Shown one piece after another: positions 49,001-60,929 of a stretch of 64,000 bases of DNA (position 1 is the first letter of the stretch; each line of letters starts with the position of its first letter). The stretch is from Lanius collurio (lineage: Eukaryota > Chordata > Aves > Passeriformes > Laniidae), in NCBI GenBank assembly GCA_020086605.1, contig JACBWW010000004.1:36994618-37058617 (forward strand). Reading direction: 5' to 3'. The notes under the pieces are model-generated. The model was not told the DNA's origin and did not search any database. It saw nothing but the letters and a program-made list of their open reading frames with translations. Position numbers and translations under genes: made by a program.

Positions 49001-52000
49001 GTTTGAAATGTAAAGACTTGGTAACCCTAGGATTAATTTCACCCAGGACAAGAATTTTCCTGTATGGGAAGCAGACATAATTGGCAGTGGCAGCTGCAAT
49101 GCAGCATTGCTGGAGGGGATCCCCGTGTGAGGGCTGTGCCACAGATGCAGCGCAGGTCCGGCTCCTTGCTGTGCTCCCTCCTCTGGCATTGCTGCGGGGC
49201 TCTGCTTGGTGCTAAGGTCCTATTGTCCACGCTCAGTGCAGGAGGGAAGGACAGCAAAGGCTGAAGGCATCGAAGTTGTGGTGGAAGTAGACCTACCTGT
49301 CCCTCTGGTAGCAATCATCACCTGGTTAGTAATGGTTTTGTAGTGATTTGCCTCGTGAAAAGTGTTAATGTGACTCTGCACTCAGGAAAAGACCACTCAA
49401 ATGGAAAGGAGTGATGGAAGTTTTATGCTTTCTTGGAAGTCAGATAATTTTTATTTTCTCTCTGTACTCTGGTTTAAAATACTTGTAAGTTTATTTAATG
49501 ATGCTATAATGGAATTTACTTAATATCTACTTCCCATCATAATAAAGTTATTGCCCATCTGTACTCCATCTTTAGTTGCATGTAGTGACAGATAGCTCCA
49601 CCCCACAGAGTGTTGGTGGAGGTGGTTTTTACAGACAACTTTCCAAAGCTGCCAAACTCAGAATGAATAAATAGGCCAGGAGGAAACTGCAATTTGAAAG
49701 TTTTATCTTCAAACTAGTCTCTGAATTCTAGCTAAACAATTCCTTACATGATTTTCTTCAATTTCTGCTGGAAAAACTATACACATTTGTCATTTATGTA
49801 CAGCTTAGTCTAATATGTATTGTATCCTAATTATGTTTGCATTACTATTAGTACTCTATCATTTACACAGCCTTTCTGAGGGGACTTGAGCAAGAGAAAG
49901 TGGACTTCTCGGGAGAGAAAATAGGGAATCCTTCCCCAGGAGCTTCTTTCCTCTTCTGTTGCTTATGCTTGTCTTGTTTTCCCATTTCACAGCTGTACAG
50001 ATCAGTATTGGCCATTTACTGTACACTTCCATGTATATCTTGAAAATAAGACATTACTTTTGCTTCATATGACCGATAATTAATTGTTCTTCTTGACTGA
50101 TATCCAAGATGGACATCCGAAATTCTCTAGTTTTCATACACTGCCTCTTTAAGGAATTTTTTGTATGCTGTGATTCAAAATAATCTATTTGCTGGTTGCT
50201 TATGCTGGACTGTGGCATAGCTAAGGGTCTTGCTTGCCATGGAGTCTTGCTTCATGCTGACACTATTTAGTATAGTCTCCTCTTTTATTACTTGTGTTAT
50301 AGCAAAGTTAAATCCCTCTGCTTTTCTTGCAGCAGAAGAAAAATTAATTGAATAATTTAGTTTCTGAATAAGATTTCTCTATGTTAAAGGGTTAAACTTC
50401 TCTGGTGTGGCTGAAAGTGGATGAATTCTCTTAATTAGGAGCTACTTTAAATACATTCTCACAGGGATTATCAGGATTTCAATGGGGCAGTTTTTTTCAG
50501 TTCCCTTACCAATACCTGGTTTTGTATATCTGCCTGAAGTGTTTATGACTCTTAGTTCCTGTGTCAGTGTCTCTAACATACAGTATTTGGTTCATATGAC
50601 TCATTACCTTTGAATAATTCATTTCTTCATTGTTTAAATATATTCTCCCGTGATTTAAAAAGATTTTTTTTCTAACATTGATTAATTCATTAGCTTGCTT
50701 TTTTGAGCCAGTGAAAAACCAGGCAAATTAATCTATGTATGGAGCTTTTTTTTAACTTCAGCTAGAAAAGAGAAGGAAGAGGTGATGTAATTCATGGTAC
50801 CTTAGTTCCCAAACAGGAAACAAACACATGGAGCTGTTGACATATATAAGAACTTAGAATGTAGGTACTTGGTTGTAGCTCCTTATTGTGTATGTGTGAG
50901 GAATAAAATGCACTCTCCATGAGGGCTGGGCAGGATTTCTCCTATGAACTGCACTGAACATGAAGGCTACCATGTGCCATCCCACAGAGTAGAAGCTGCT
51001 TATGAAACAACCATGCATAACTTCAGATAATGTTTGGATCAGCATGGCTGTGGGTGGTAGAATCAGGGACCCTGATACATACTGAAAAAAGAGCTATAAA
51101 AAAGCCTGTCAGCTGAGGTAACGTAGACAAGTCATATAACATGTAAAAGAACTTACTGAACTGTGAAGACTGACATTTGCATCATAAAATCAGGCTTTGT
51201 TTAACTAAGTTAATGCATTTTAAGCTTGTTCTGTCTTTTAGTGTAATAAAATGGGCGCAATGAACGATTACATTGAAAAGAGATTGGATCCCATTTTTAA
51301 AACCACATCAGGTTTAATTCAGTAGATATATTAATTTTGCATTTTTTTCATTGTTGAAAGCAATGAAAAGTTTTCATGAACACTGTGCTTATGCATGGCA
51401 TCAAGTTCAACCTTCAATTGTAAGTAATTTGAATTGTTCATTTCCTACAAAGCAATTCTGAGATCCTGAATGAAGGAAGTGTCCCTTTCTTCCCACCTCC
51501 TTTCCTTCTACAAAACTAAGGGACTTTTCCTCTCACCATTTCAAACTAGTGGTTTTTGTTGTTGCTATGAAATTACCAGATAGCTTGGGCCATGAGAACA
51601 ATGACAAATTCCTCTTGTGCTTTGTCCTCTCCCACCAGTTCTTCCATCTCAGCAGCAGCCATTTCACCACTCTATTTATATTCCCTTAATTTCTGCTGTG
51701 ATATAGACTGTTTTTGCATGAAAAATTGTCTGGTTGTTCTTTTCACTTACGCCAAAGTTTTTCCTAACTCAATTAAGCTTATGATTCATTAGGTGATTTT
51801 TCCAACTGTTATAACATCTCTCAGGTAAGGAGAAAATGAGGTTGAATTCTCAAAACTGAATACTTAGATGATTGATTTCTGTGTACTCAGACAACACTTA
51901 CCTGAAACTTACTTGATGCCTATGTCTGCATTTGTGGTCCCTTTCATATCTCCCAGTCCCTCCTTTTCTCTATTCTTTACTGTCCTTTTATGCAAGCAAA

Positions 52001-53230
52001 ATTGCTTGCCTTGGCTGCATAGTAATGCTATTTTTAAATAACTCCTCAGAGAAATTTTCTATTACCGTAGGTTCTTACTTTTTCCCCTTAATCTATATTA
52101 GCAATTTTGTTCATAGTGGTAACAAGCAGAAGCCTCCAAGCAGGGAGAATATTTAGGAAACTCCAGCAAAATAATTGAAAAGGCATCCTATGGGACAGAA
52201 TAAAATGATCAAAAAGAACATGTTTTATTTTCTACTTAAAATCAGAATTTTGTGGCTGCATCCACCAAAGATCAGAAGTTTCCTCTACTTCAAGGTTGGC
52301 TAAAAAACCCTGCAGATCAAATTAGCAAAATGTCAAAATGATCATGGTGGCTAAATTATGATGATTGTGTAATACTTAGAATACAGCTTCAAATGTTCTT
52401 AAACTTGTTGTTAAACCCCTCTTAGGGGTCGCTAAGGTTTAGAGGCATAGCTTGACACTGCAATTTTCTGCTGACCCCATTAGTATAACCTCTTCTCATA
52501 TTCTGTCCTACAGTGGGTTTGTTACAGGTAGCAAGTCTTGATAATTGTGGGGTGAGTGTTTTACATTATTTAAAAAGTAGTATTTACTTAGCTCAAATAA
52601 TTGTTGAAAAACATTTCTTAAAGCAACTTTTTCATGTATGGGGGCATGTTAGTATTTAATTTTAATGATTATAAAGCTTTTGGGTACCAGAGTAAAAACC
52701 ATTGTGATATAGTTCTTGTAATGTGAGTTACCTCTGAGACTGTAGGAGCAGAAGTACTCTATACTCATGTAATCACTGGTGAATTTTCAGTAGGCAAATC
52801 GCAGTACCTGTGCTTAAATTGGTTTAGGGCACTAGGGAAGACATCTTAAACATTTTTAATAAATAGGAAGAGTTTTAATTCTGTTTTATACCTATACCAA
52901 AAGATAAATTTCCAAGTGAAATTACTTTCTTTTATCAAGTGGAGTACACCATGTTCATCTTTGCATGGTTTCCTGAAATTTAATTTAACCTTCCATCTGC
53001 CTTGCATAGCAGCCCACCAAACTGTGCTTCGCCCAGCTCCCTTACTTCAGCAAGACAAATACCTGAGACAGCAGTGGCTGTACTTTTCTCAGCTTTTTTA
53101 CATAACCTAGGTTTTCCTAAACTAGGTTTTGCCCAAACTGTAGTTTTAGGGCAAAAGCAGCACCTAATATCCATTTTCCGTACTTCTTTTAAATATTTAA
53201 CATCTTTCTGGTGACTCCTCACTCTTTTAT
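46011..53230. other. AT-rich unique sequence, no gene recognised
   Basis: Seven kilobases of AT-rich DNA without recognised repeats. A GC-richer patch at 49040-49310 is stop-free on the minus strand for about 90 codons but matches nothing I know. Segments with splice-like borders at 48001-48047 (minus) and 48342-48459 (plus) are discussed as findings. Confidence 0.6.
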
Positions 53231-53391
53231 CTTTCTAGTTATTTTTCCCCAGCAGCTTCCTTTCCTCCCCAGCAGGTGCCAACTTGGCACCGTGCAGGCT
53301 TCCTCTGAACTTGGTGCCATGGCTGTTTCCAAGGCTGTTTAACAGGGAGCTCTTATGTGAGCAAGTGCAGCTGGAATTTTGCTCTTCCTCC

Positions 53392-53560
53392 CGCTCTCCT
53401 CGGTGCTCCCCCCGCTCTCCCCCGGCTCGCTCGGCAGCAGCAGTGCCCTCGCAGCCTGGTGAGCCTGGGAGGGAGAGCACTTTGTCACCTGCCAGGAGCC
53501 AGCCTTGCGCCTGGCTAGGCAGCCTGCCACGGGAGCTTGCAGAGATGCTCCCTTCAATTA
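53392..53560. promoter_or_regulatory. Small CpG cluster, possible weak promoter or first exon
   Basis: Seven CpG dinucleotides fall within 53392-53451, in a C-rich stretch (CCCCCCGCTCTCCCCCGGCT). More CpGs follow to about 53560 and beyond, in a window otherwise almost free of CpG. The open frames here (plus 53284-53691, 135 codons; minus 53235-53717, 160 codons) are the longest non-repeat ones in the window, apart from repeat-derived frames. They are proline/serine or glycine/glutamate rich, the usual artefact of GC-rich DNA. Possible donors exist on both strands: plus CCTG followed by GTGAGC at 53459, and minus GGCAG followed by GTGACA near 53488. It is too short for a classical CpG island. 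Confidence 0.35.
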
Positions 53561-55255
53561 GGAGAACATGCACCACACGAGGCTGGAGCTGCACAGAGCT
53601 GCCATGCATCTTTTCTAGCTCAAATGGCACACAGAACAGCCACAAGTCTGTCCTCTCGCTTGCATTTCCTTCTGCACGAGCTTTAAAATAAAGTCCAGCG
53701 TCTCTCGTGAACCACACAGGGAAATTGTTTCTGCCTCTTTGCTTTACAAGCGATAAACTTCTGCTATAGCTGATGGGACAACCGAGATAATGAATCTATT
53801 CAAGAAGAAATAACAATGATCTTGGAACAGATTACTGCTTTGGTGTTAAAATGGAGTAAAATGGCACTACTGCTTGTTGTTAATGTTATTGTTCTCTTAC
53901 TGTATCTGTATCTGAACTATCTCTTACTGTATCAGTGTATCTGAACTATAAAAAAGACACTGTGAACTTTATCTTATTTTCTTAATAAGATGTTCAAGTG
54001 CAAAAAAGATAACAAAAGAGGTCTATATTATCATTTGTTGAAAATTTTGTCTATTTTAGAGTGAAGTTTTGTTGTGTCTTAATCATTAACTAAAATATCT
54101 TCACAGCAGATAAGTAAATTTTTATTAGATAAGTGTCTTAGTTTTAATTTAAGTATAAATATTAGTAAGAAATGAGGATTAGCATTTAATATTAACATTA
54201 TTATAAGCTTTAGCATTGCATTTTGGAGACTGCAGAAGTCACAGTGATGTAAATTACCCATGGTTTTATAATAAACCACTGGTAGAGGAAGAACAGGCGA
54301 GCATGCAGGCACTGTTAGTGTTTTTGTATAGAGAGGCTGGAGAATGTCTGGAAAGTGAATCATTAAACAACCTGTTTCTTGTAACCTCAGTCTCTTCTGT
54401 TCTTTTTTGCACAGTAGTTAGAGGAGGGAGACTGGGGAGAAAGAGAGAGGATTAGTAACTCCAAAACTTAATTCAGACTGCACAGATACCAGTGTTAAGT
54501 TTGCATAGATGTAACATGAGGAACCAGCAGAGTCTCAGGGAGAAAAACCGCAGTGTCATGAGAAGCCTCAATACCAACAGAAGTGTAGGTTAAAGTGCAG
54601 CTCAAGTTTATTGTATGTGTCTTTGTGTAATCATGCATGTGCTCTGTTGTCAGTGATGGAGAAGGAATGGGACAAGCAGAACCTCAGCACAGCATCTACT
54701 GCTCTCTAAAAGCAGTTGTGCTGTAGATGTCTAGCCTAGCCTCAGCCTCCTGGAGTGGCACTGAGTGTCAGAAACCCATAGCTGCATTCTGTTGAAACAA
54801 AATGTAACTCTTTCTCAAAGCAAGTAACACACTGATGCAGTCAGTCTGAAGCATTCTGCTATGGACATGCTCACACTTTCCTAAGAAACAGGATCACTGT
54901 ACTACTCGTTTACTGTTGCTTCCTTGGCTATACATGCAAGTTTGGTCCTCTGAATTTTTAAATGGTCACAATGTGCAGGGAATCACATAGAGGGGTGCTG
55001 TTGTGGGCTTTCCAGTTTACTCCCTTTCACTGCATCTCCCTCACTGCTACTCAGTTACTGCTCTCTTTAATTTTCTTCTCTGTGCCTCATTAAGTAGAAA
55101 ATTTACAATGTTATATTTTAGCCTTAGTGTTATATGGGCTGCCTATGTGGAAAGTTACTTAAGGGTTTGCATCACATGCTGTACTGCTTTAACTGTGTGG
55201 TATTTGAAAGAAGTTGTATGGTTTAAAGTAGGAAGGGATTAGGATCAGAATGTCT
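53561..55255. other. AT-rich unique sequence, no gene recognised
   Basis: A transition from the CpG-containing block back to AT-rich DNA. A partial tandem duplication at 53894-53949 is listed separately. No gene is recognised. Confidence 0.6.
53894..53949. repeat. 27/29-bp tandem duplication
   Basis: CTCTTACTGTATCTGTATCTGAACTAT (53894-53920) is followed directly by a copy of 29 bases (53921-53949) with an inserted dinucleotide. Both begin CTCTTACTGTATC and end GTATCTGAACTAT. Confidence 0.8.
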
Positions 55256-55775
55256 GATTAAGAAAGCCAAAGGTATCCTGGGGTGCATTGGGGAGAGCAT
55301 TGCCAGCGTGTCACAGGATGTGATCCTGCCCCTCTACTCAGCCCTGGTGAGGCCTCAGCTGGAGTGCTGTGTCCAGTTCTGGGCTCCTCAGGACAAGAGA
55401 GACATGGAGCTCCTGGAATAGGTCCAGTGGAGGGTGACAAAAATGATTAAGGGACTGGAACACCTCTCTTACAAGGAAAGGTTGAGGGAGTTGTGCCTGT
55501 TCAGTCTCAAGAACAGAAGACTGAGAGGGTACCTCACAAATGTCTGTCAGTATCTAAAGGGAGAGTGTAAAGAAGTTGGACCCAGGCTCTTCTAGTGGTG
55601 CCAAGCAATAGGACAGGAGGCAATGGGCAGTAACTGATACACAGGCCGTTCTACATGAACATGAAGAAGAACTTTTACTCTGCATATGACCAATCACCAG
55701 AACGGGCTGTCTGGAGGGGTTGTAGAGTCTCCCTTACTGGAGATATTCAAGAACCGATTCACTGATCACAAGCAT
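55256..55775 (+). mobile_element. CR1 LINE fragment, plus strand, lacking its 3' end
   Basis: Sense-strand CR1 ORF2 C-terminal sequence. Conceptual translation gives [20 protein letters not shown], then [20 protein letters not shown] and a MIKGLEHLSYKERLREL block, in the family order. An in-frame TAG (about 55419-55421), several further stops and frameshifts show it is dead. Similarity persists through the GVVESPLLEIFKNRF part and ends near 55775. The 3' UTR and ATTCTATGAT tail expected next are absent, replaced by AT-rich sequence. CR1 copies are normally truncated at the 5' end, so loss of the 3' end implies a later deletion or rearrangement. Confidence 0.9.
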
Positions 55776-57225
55776 GGAAGAGGCTACTCTGCATATGCAT
55801 TTTTTTCTCTCAAAAACAAACTGCAAAGTCTTTCCAGAAAGCATATTTCACAGCATAATGGTTAAGTACCTGCATTTTGGGGACAGGAAAGGATGAGACT
55901 CTTTTCCTCATGTTTTAGACCATTTCACTGTTAGTTCCCTTATGTGTAGGAAATTGAAATTTGTTTCAAGACTTCATTTTTTTTTTCCCAGTTATGCTTT
56001 GCTAATCAAAAGAAAAAACCTCCATGTCAATGTGTGTTTTCAGTGTATAAATCTGTCTACAGAGATCTGAAACTACTCAGCCTGCCTTTGGATCAAATGG
56101 ATTGAATACGAGCAGTGCTAACCAAAACAGCAGTACCACGTAGTACTAAAATCACTTCCACACATAGTAGGCTTCTTTTACCCACTCAAGATATGGTGAC
56201 CCTCAGTGTCTGAGTTCACAACTTCAAGGCAAACTACACTGCTCATCAGAAGTTTGAACCCATTGTCTAATGTGAAGATACATTAAAAAGTATGGGAGTG
56301 TGTGGAGGTTGTTTATTGAATTTTGATATTTAGATCTCTGTGTAAATGTATCTGTTCTCATTCCTGCTATTCAGTTGGTCTGCATGTTGTCCTGAGAATG
56401 TATTTGAAAATAGTTCTATGTAATAGGTTCAATAATCAAAATAGCAGATTCTGGAATAACTCAAGAATATCTGCTCACTAACTGGTACGTTATAAGATGT
56501 GTAAATCTGTTTAATTTATCTACTGTGAAAGAATAATTGCATAGGTTTTCAGCAATTTTACAGTCATCATGAAGCATATATGAGTCATGCACAATCCATG
56601 AGGGAATAGAGAGAGAATAAGGTACTATTATGGTATCATACACTGGTATTTCTGCTAGGCTATATACCAGATGCACTACTTGGTTAAATTCTCATGTTCT
56701 GTTGGAATAGTTGTAGCAAAAAATCTGCTTTTACAATGCTCCTGGAATTTTCTGAGAGCCAGAAAATACTACGCTCCTTTATCACTGCTGCCAAAGAAAG
56801 AATAGATGTCACTGATCTTGATAGCGGGCATCACTTACTTGAAAAGTTAACAGGTTTTCCCAGTTCTTTCAACACCTGTCAGGCAGACCACCTAAATCAA
56901 TTCATAATGGACAGAACCTGACCAACCAGTTAAAATTATAGCTTATTTGATTGTTCTTGCTGTGTTTCCTTTTTCTCTTTTATATGTTTCTCTGCTTTCC
57001 CTCCTGAAATTCATTACCACCAGCAGCAAATGGTTTGAAGGAAAGGACAGTTCGCTCTGATTCTAGAGAGTTGTATATTTGTGTTTTCCATTTCACAAAA
57101 CAAAATAAATAATAAAAAATACATTATAATGTTTGCAATAGATTGAATCTCCCCTGTAAGAGTCAACCTTGTTTCTTAGCAGAAATCTAGCCTATTCTCC
57201 TGATAGATATTGTGGAAGTAGATAG

Positions 57226-57262
57226 TATTGTTATTATTGTTGCTATTATTATTATTTTATTA
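57226..57262 (+). repeat. Impure (ATT)n microsatellite
   Basis: A run of ATT/GTT trinucleotides (TTGTTATTATTGTTGCTATTATTATTATTTTATT) with a few substitutions. Confidence 0.8.
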
Positions 57263-59649
57263 GATGTTTTGCGCCTTGGGGAAAGGAGTATGGGGTGGCA
57301 GTTGCTACGGAAACTGGTTTGAAAGAATGTTATCGGGAATCCATGAATCTGTTTCTACGACAGATGTCAATGTGGACATAAATTAGACCTATCGTCATTA
57401 GTTAGGTGCTTTCTTTCAGGGGATAGTTGTTATTAATCTGACATTTTCCATATCTGAGAGATTTTCTTGTGCAATTCTTCTTATTTACAAGAATAGGATG
57501 GCTGTTAATGGAGTCAATGTTTTCATTAACTTCTTGTTATATATTCTAATGCTAAGCAAAGTTGTTTTTTGGGGGGTTTTTTTGTTGTTTTTTTTCCCAT
57601 GACGCTACTAAAGAAAATAAGTTGGTTTTTTTTGTTTCTAATTCCCCAAATACTGATGGCATATTTTCCACAAATACAAGGTGGTAAACTCATACAACAG
57701 GGTACAGACTTTTTAGTGTGCCCAAACTCTTCATCCTTATGGGCTAGTCCTTGGGGTGATGATTCAGCCGTACAGTTTTTTCATAACTCTAGCTGTTCTG
57801 CCCCATTAGTCTCATACCCTAATCTTCTCTTTCTGTAGCTCTGCTATGCATAAAGTAGAGAATCCATTTTAATCAGCCAGTGTCATCTTAGCCAATTGCT
57901 GCCTTTGGGGAACTGAATGCAGACTCTTAACTCTGCTTTTTTCAGCAGTTCTTTGCAAGGCATTTCAGCAAGTGTAAAGTTTTCTTAGTAGGGAAGCAGT
58001 GGTTATTCTGTCTTCATGACCTCATGTGCTCTGAAACTTATTCATATACTGCTTATTTTTTACACTTTTTTATTCTCAAACACTCTCTTAAGGGACAATT
58101 TTAGAACTGAGCCCATCTCATGGAACCTCTAGATGCTAAATTTCCCCTATATCTGACCATCCCAATAAGAGTTTATTTGGCTAGTAGTTAATCATTTTGG
58201 CCAGCTGGACAAATATTTTCTATGTGATATTTGACTGTATTTTGAGTCCTTCATCATTCTTCATTCTTTGTGTAATTATGTTGTATTTCAGTCTTTTGTA
58301 TCACTCTTTTAGTTAATAGAATCAGTATATTGATAGTCAGAAATTTTCACTGTGAGAGGAGAAACTAATCATGAACTATCCTATAGTTAGAAATGTCTTG
58401 TTGAAAAATACTGTAGGGATTTCTAAGCAAGCTGGCATAGAGAACAACTGCTTTGTCATTTTATATGGAAATAAAAGGAGATAATTACCCTAGAAGATTG
58501 AGGCTGGCCAAATTTTAACTAGAAACGAGTACTTTTTAACATGAATGAACATGATGAACTGCTAAAATAAACTGTCACAGAAGGTGTATTTTCTTATCTT
58601 TTGATGTCATTTTTATGACTGATAGAAAATATGCCTTAGCCAAATACAAGTTAAACTTTCATTAGAAACAAATTAGTGAGTTCAGTGTAAAGCCAAAATA
58701 TTGACAGGCAGAAGTTGGATTATGCAGAATGCTAACTTCATCCTCAGCTTTAATAAATCAATAACAGTGCATCTTTCCCTCCTTTCCCTTCTATTTATTA
58801 CATAATTCACCAGATGAAATGGACCATAAATAGTATTTTTGTATAATAGTTTTCATTATTAGCTTGTGTAAAATGCATGACAACTGAGAGTAAAATGCAG
58901 GAGTTGAATGTAGGACTCTGTCTCCACATTTCTATAGCAACTCCTTGGTGCACACCTGTAGGCTGTGAGCAAACAGCACAGTAGCTTTCCTGCTATGCCA
59001 TCACTTCATTAGGCCCCTGTATGTCCTATTTTTACTGAATCCTGTCATTCCACTTGAGATCTCATTCCTGTAAGCAGGAACTGGTGTTGCATGTGATGTT
59101 TTTTTTCAAGATGCAAATAACTGCTTTCTTTAAGCAACCAGATATGGCAAAGTAATTTCATTATGAGTGAGCTAATAGTAGTGAAATGCCTAAAATATTT
59201 TGTTGCTTGGTAAAGTACTAGACTAGATTAACTGAACCTGAACTGCTCTATCTCTATTTATGATACTTGGTGCTAATGCAGTCATCTTGTTTTGGATTTA
59301 CTTGCCTGCACAAGTAAATGTACAAGTCTTCCTACACTGATACATTTTTCCTGTCCTGATAAGGTTGCAGGAGGAAAACATTCTAATTTGTAAAGGGTGG
59401 AAATTGTATAATGGGATTAAGCAGTTTGTGATGTTTGCATTTTAAACCTCTATGTTTAATGACTGTATGGGTGGGTTCAATTTAACTTTCATTCAGGATG
59501 AAACGTAGTCATTATGACTTTTCAAATGTCGTTTCCCTACACCTGTGTATATGCAGTGTTATCTGATAATAGTTGTTGACTGAAATTTGAACATCAGACA
59601 TCCATTTCATCTGTGCTGTTTTTCATTTTTGAGATTTCAATGAGTTTGA

Positions 59650-59686
59650 TTGTTTGTTAAGCATAGTTTGGGTTGTTTGTTAAGCA
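59650..59686. repeat. Short direct repeat, 23-bp spacing
   Basis: TTGTTTGTTAAGCA occurs at 59650-59663 and 59673-59686, each followed by an AGTTT-type sequence. This looks like a decayed tandem duplication of about 23 bp. Confidence 0.65.
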
Positions 59687-60641
59687 GTTTTGGTCATTCA
59701 GTTCTTGGAGTACATTATGTCAAATATTCCTAGAGCTGCATTCCACAGTTAGAAATCTGTGTCTGATTGCAGCAAACTCCTGGTACCTGTTCCAACACTT
59801 CAGTGCAATGTATTATGTATGTTATTAGGAGACTAGCAAGGAAGTGAAACAAGAGCTCTATTCATTATATTGTACATTCTACAATAATTTTACAGGATTT
59901 TCGTGTTTTTCAGAGCAATAGAATCAAAATAAGGAACATTGCTGGCAGATAAATACAAAAAGCTAAATAAAAGTTTTCTCTGGTGCCATTGAGAGAAACT
60001 TTGGCAGTTGCTTTCAGCTGGTATTTGCAGAGGAGCCTGAGATCTTAGTGAATCTTATTACAAATTTATTTATAGATGTACATACACATACAAAATATGA
60101 TCTTTCAGTTAATACCTTTTCTTGAGTACTGTTTTCAGTGGCTTAGTTATGCATATGCTTTGAGGAACATTGCATTTATGAATATTTCTGTGGAAAAAGA
60201 GCTCTTGTTTTGCTTAAAATGCTTTCTTGAAGTGGTTATAAAGGACAGGCAATATTTATCCCAGGATTTTATTCAAATTGTTTGACTAAGGTATTTTATA
60301 ATCTGTTTAAAAAGTGATCAGTGGTACTTGATACTCTTTGAGACTTATCTCAAAATCATCCACATTTACATCTGGAAGATGAGGCTGTAAAACTCAGGAG
60401 TACAACCTTTCATCTATCCTGTGCTTCCTATTAATAAAATGAAATTAATAGGAACAACATTAACTTTTATTGTAGTCATGGGTTTAAAACACTGCAGACA
60501 GTTCCTACATGATTTTATTTATGCAGGGATTTCTGGAGAATTCTAGAGGGCTTATAAACCCAAATGTCACTGGAATTCTTTGGAAGCTTCTGCGAATTCC
60601 AACATGTCACTGTGTCCCACTTCACTGTCAGTTTAAAAGGT

Positions 60642-60675
60642 AAAAAAACAAACAAACAAACAAACCAAAAAAAAC
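60642..60675 (+). repeat. (CAAA)n microsatellite with A-rich flanks
   Basis: Four to five CAAA units embedded in A runs. A tract like this may be the tail of a retroposed sequence, but no body is recognised. Confidence 0.8.
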
Positions 60676-60871
60676 CAGAAAAAAGAGAGAAACAGAAAAC
60701 CCCTCACACTTGGTGATTTGTTCTTGGTTACTATAGTGATGAATCCTGTATGATAACCCACACAGTTCTGACTGAAATCCAGACATGCAGATACTTGTTA
60801 GAAAAGAAAACAAAGAAAGAATAAATTCAATAGTATATTATTGAATAGTGATGTGAAAAAAATCTGTTTAC

Positions 60872-60929
60872 CTGAATTTTAATCTGGATCTTCTTGTTTT
60901 GGACACAGATGTTAAATAGTTCTTTCAGA
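60872..60929 (-). other. Splice-bounded open segment, possible exon (58 nt)
   Basis: Minus strand: the acceptor TGTTTTCCGTGTTTACAG ends at 60930 and is strong. The segment then runs one base plus 19 open codons, including LKELFNICVQNKKIQIKIQ, to the donor ATTCAG followed by GTAAAC. The other two frames are closed or less plausible. Splice-site quality is the best of the minus-strand candidates. No domain is recognised; chance remains the default explanation. Confidence 0.2.

Noticed and set aside
53235..53717. Overlapping 160-codon (minus) and 135-codon (plus) proteins
   Set aside because: Both strands are open in the same GC-rich block and both translations are low-complexity-like. This is a composition artefact unless transcripts prove otherwise.
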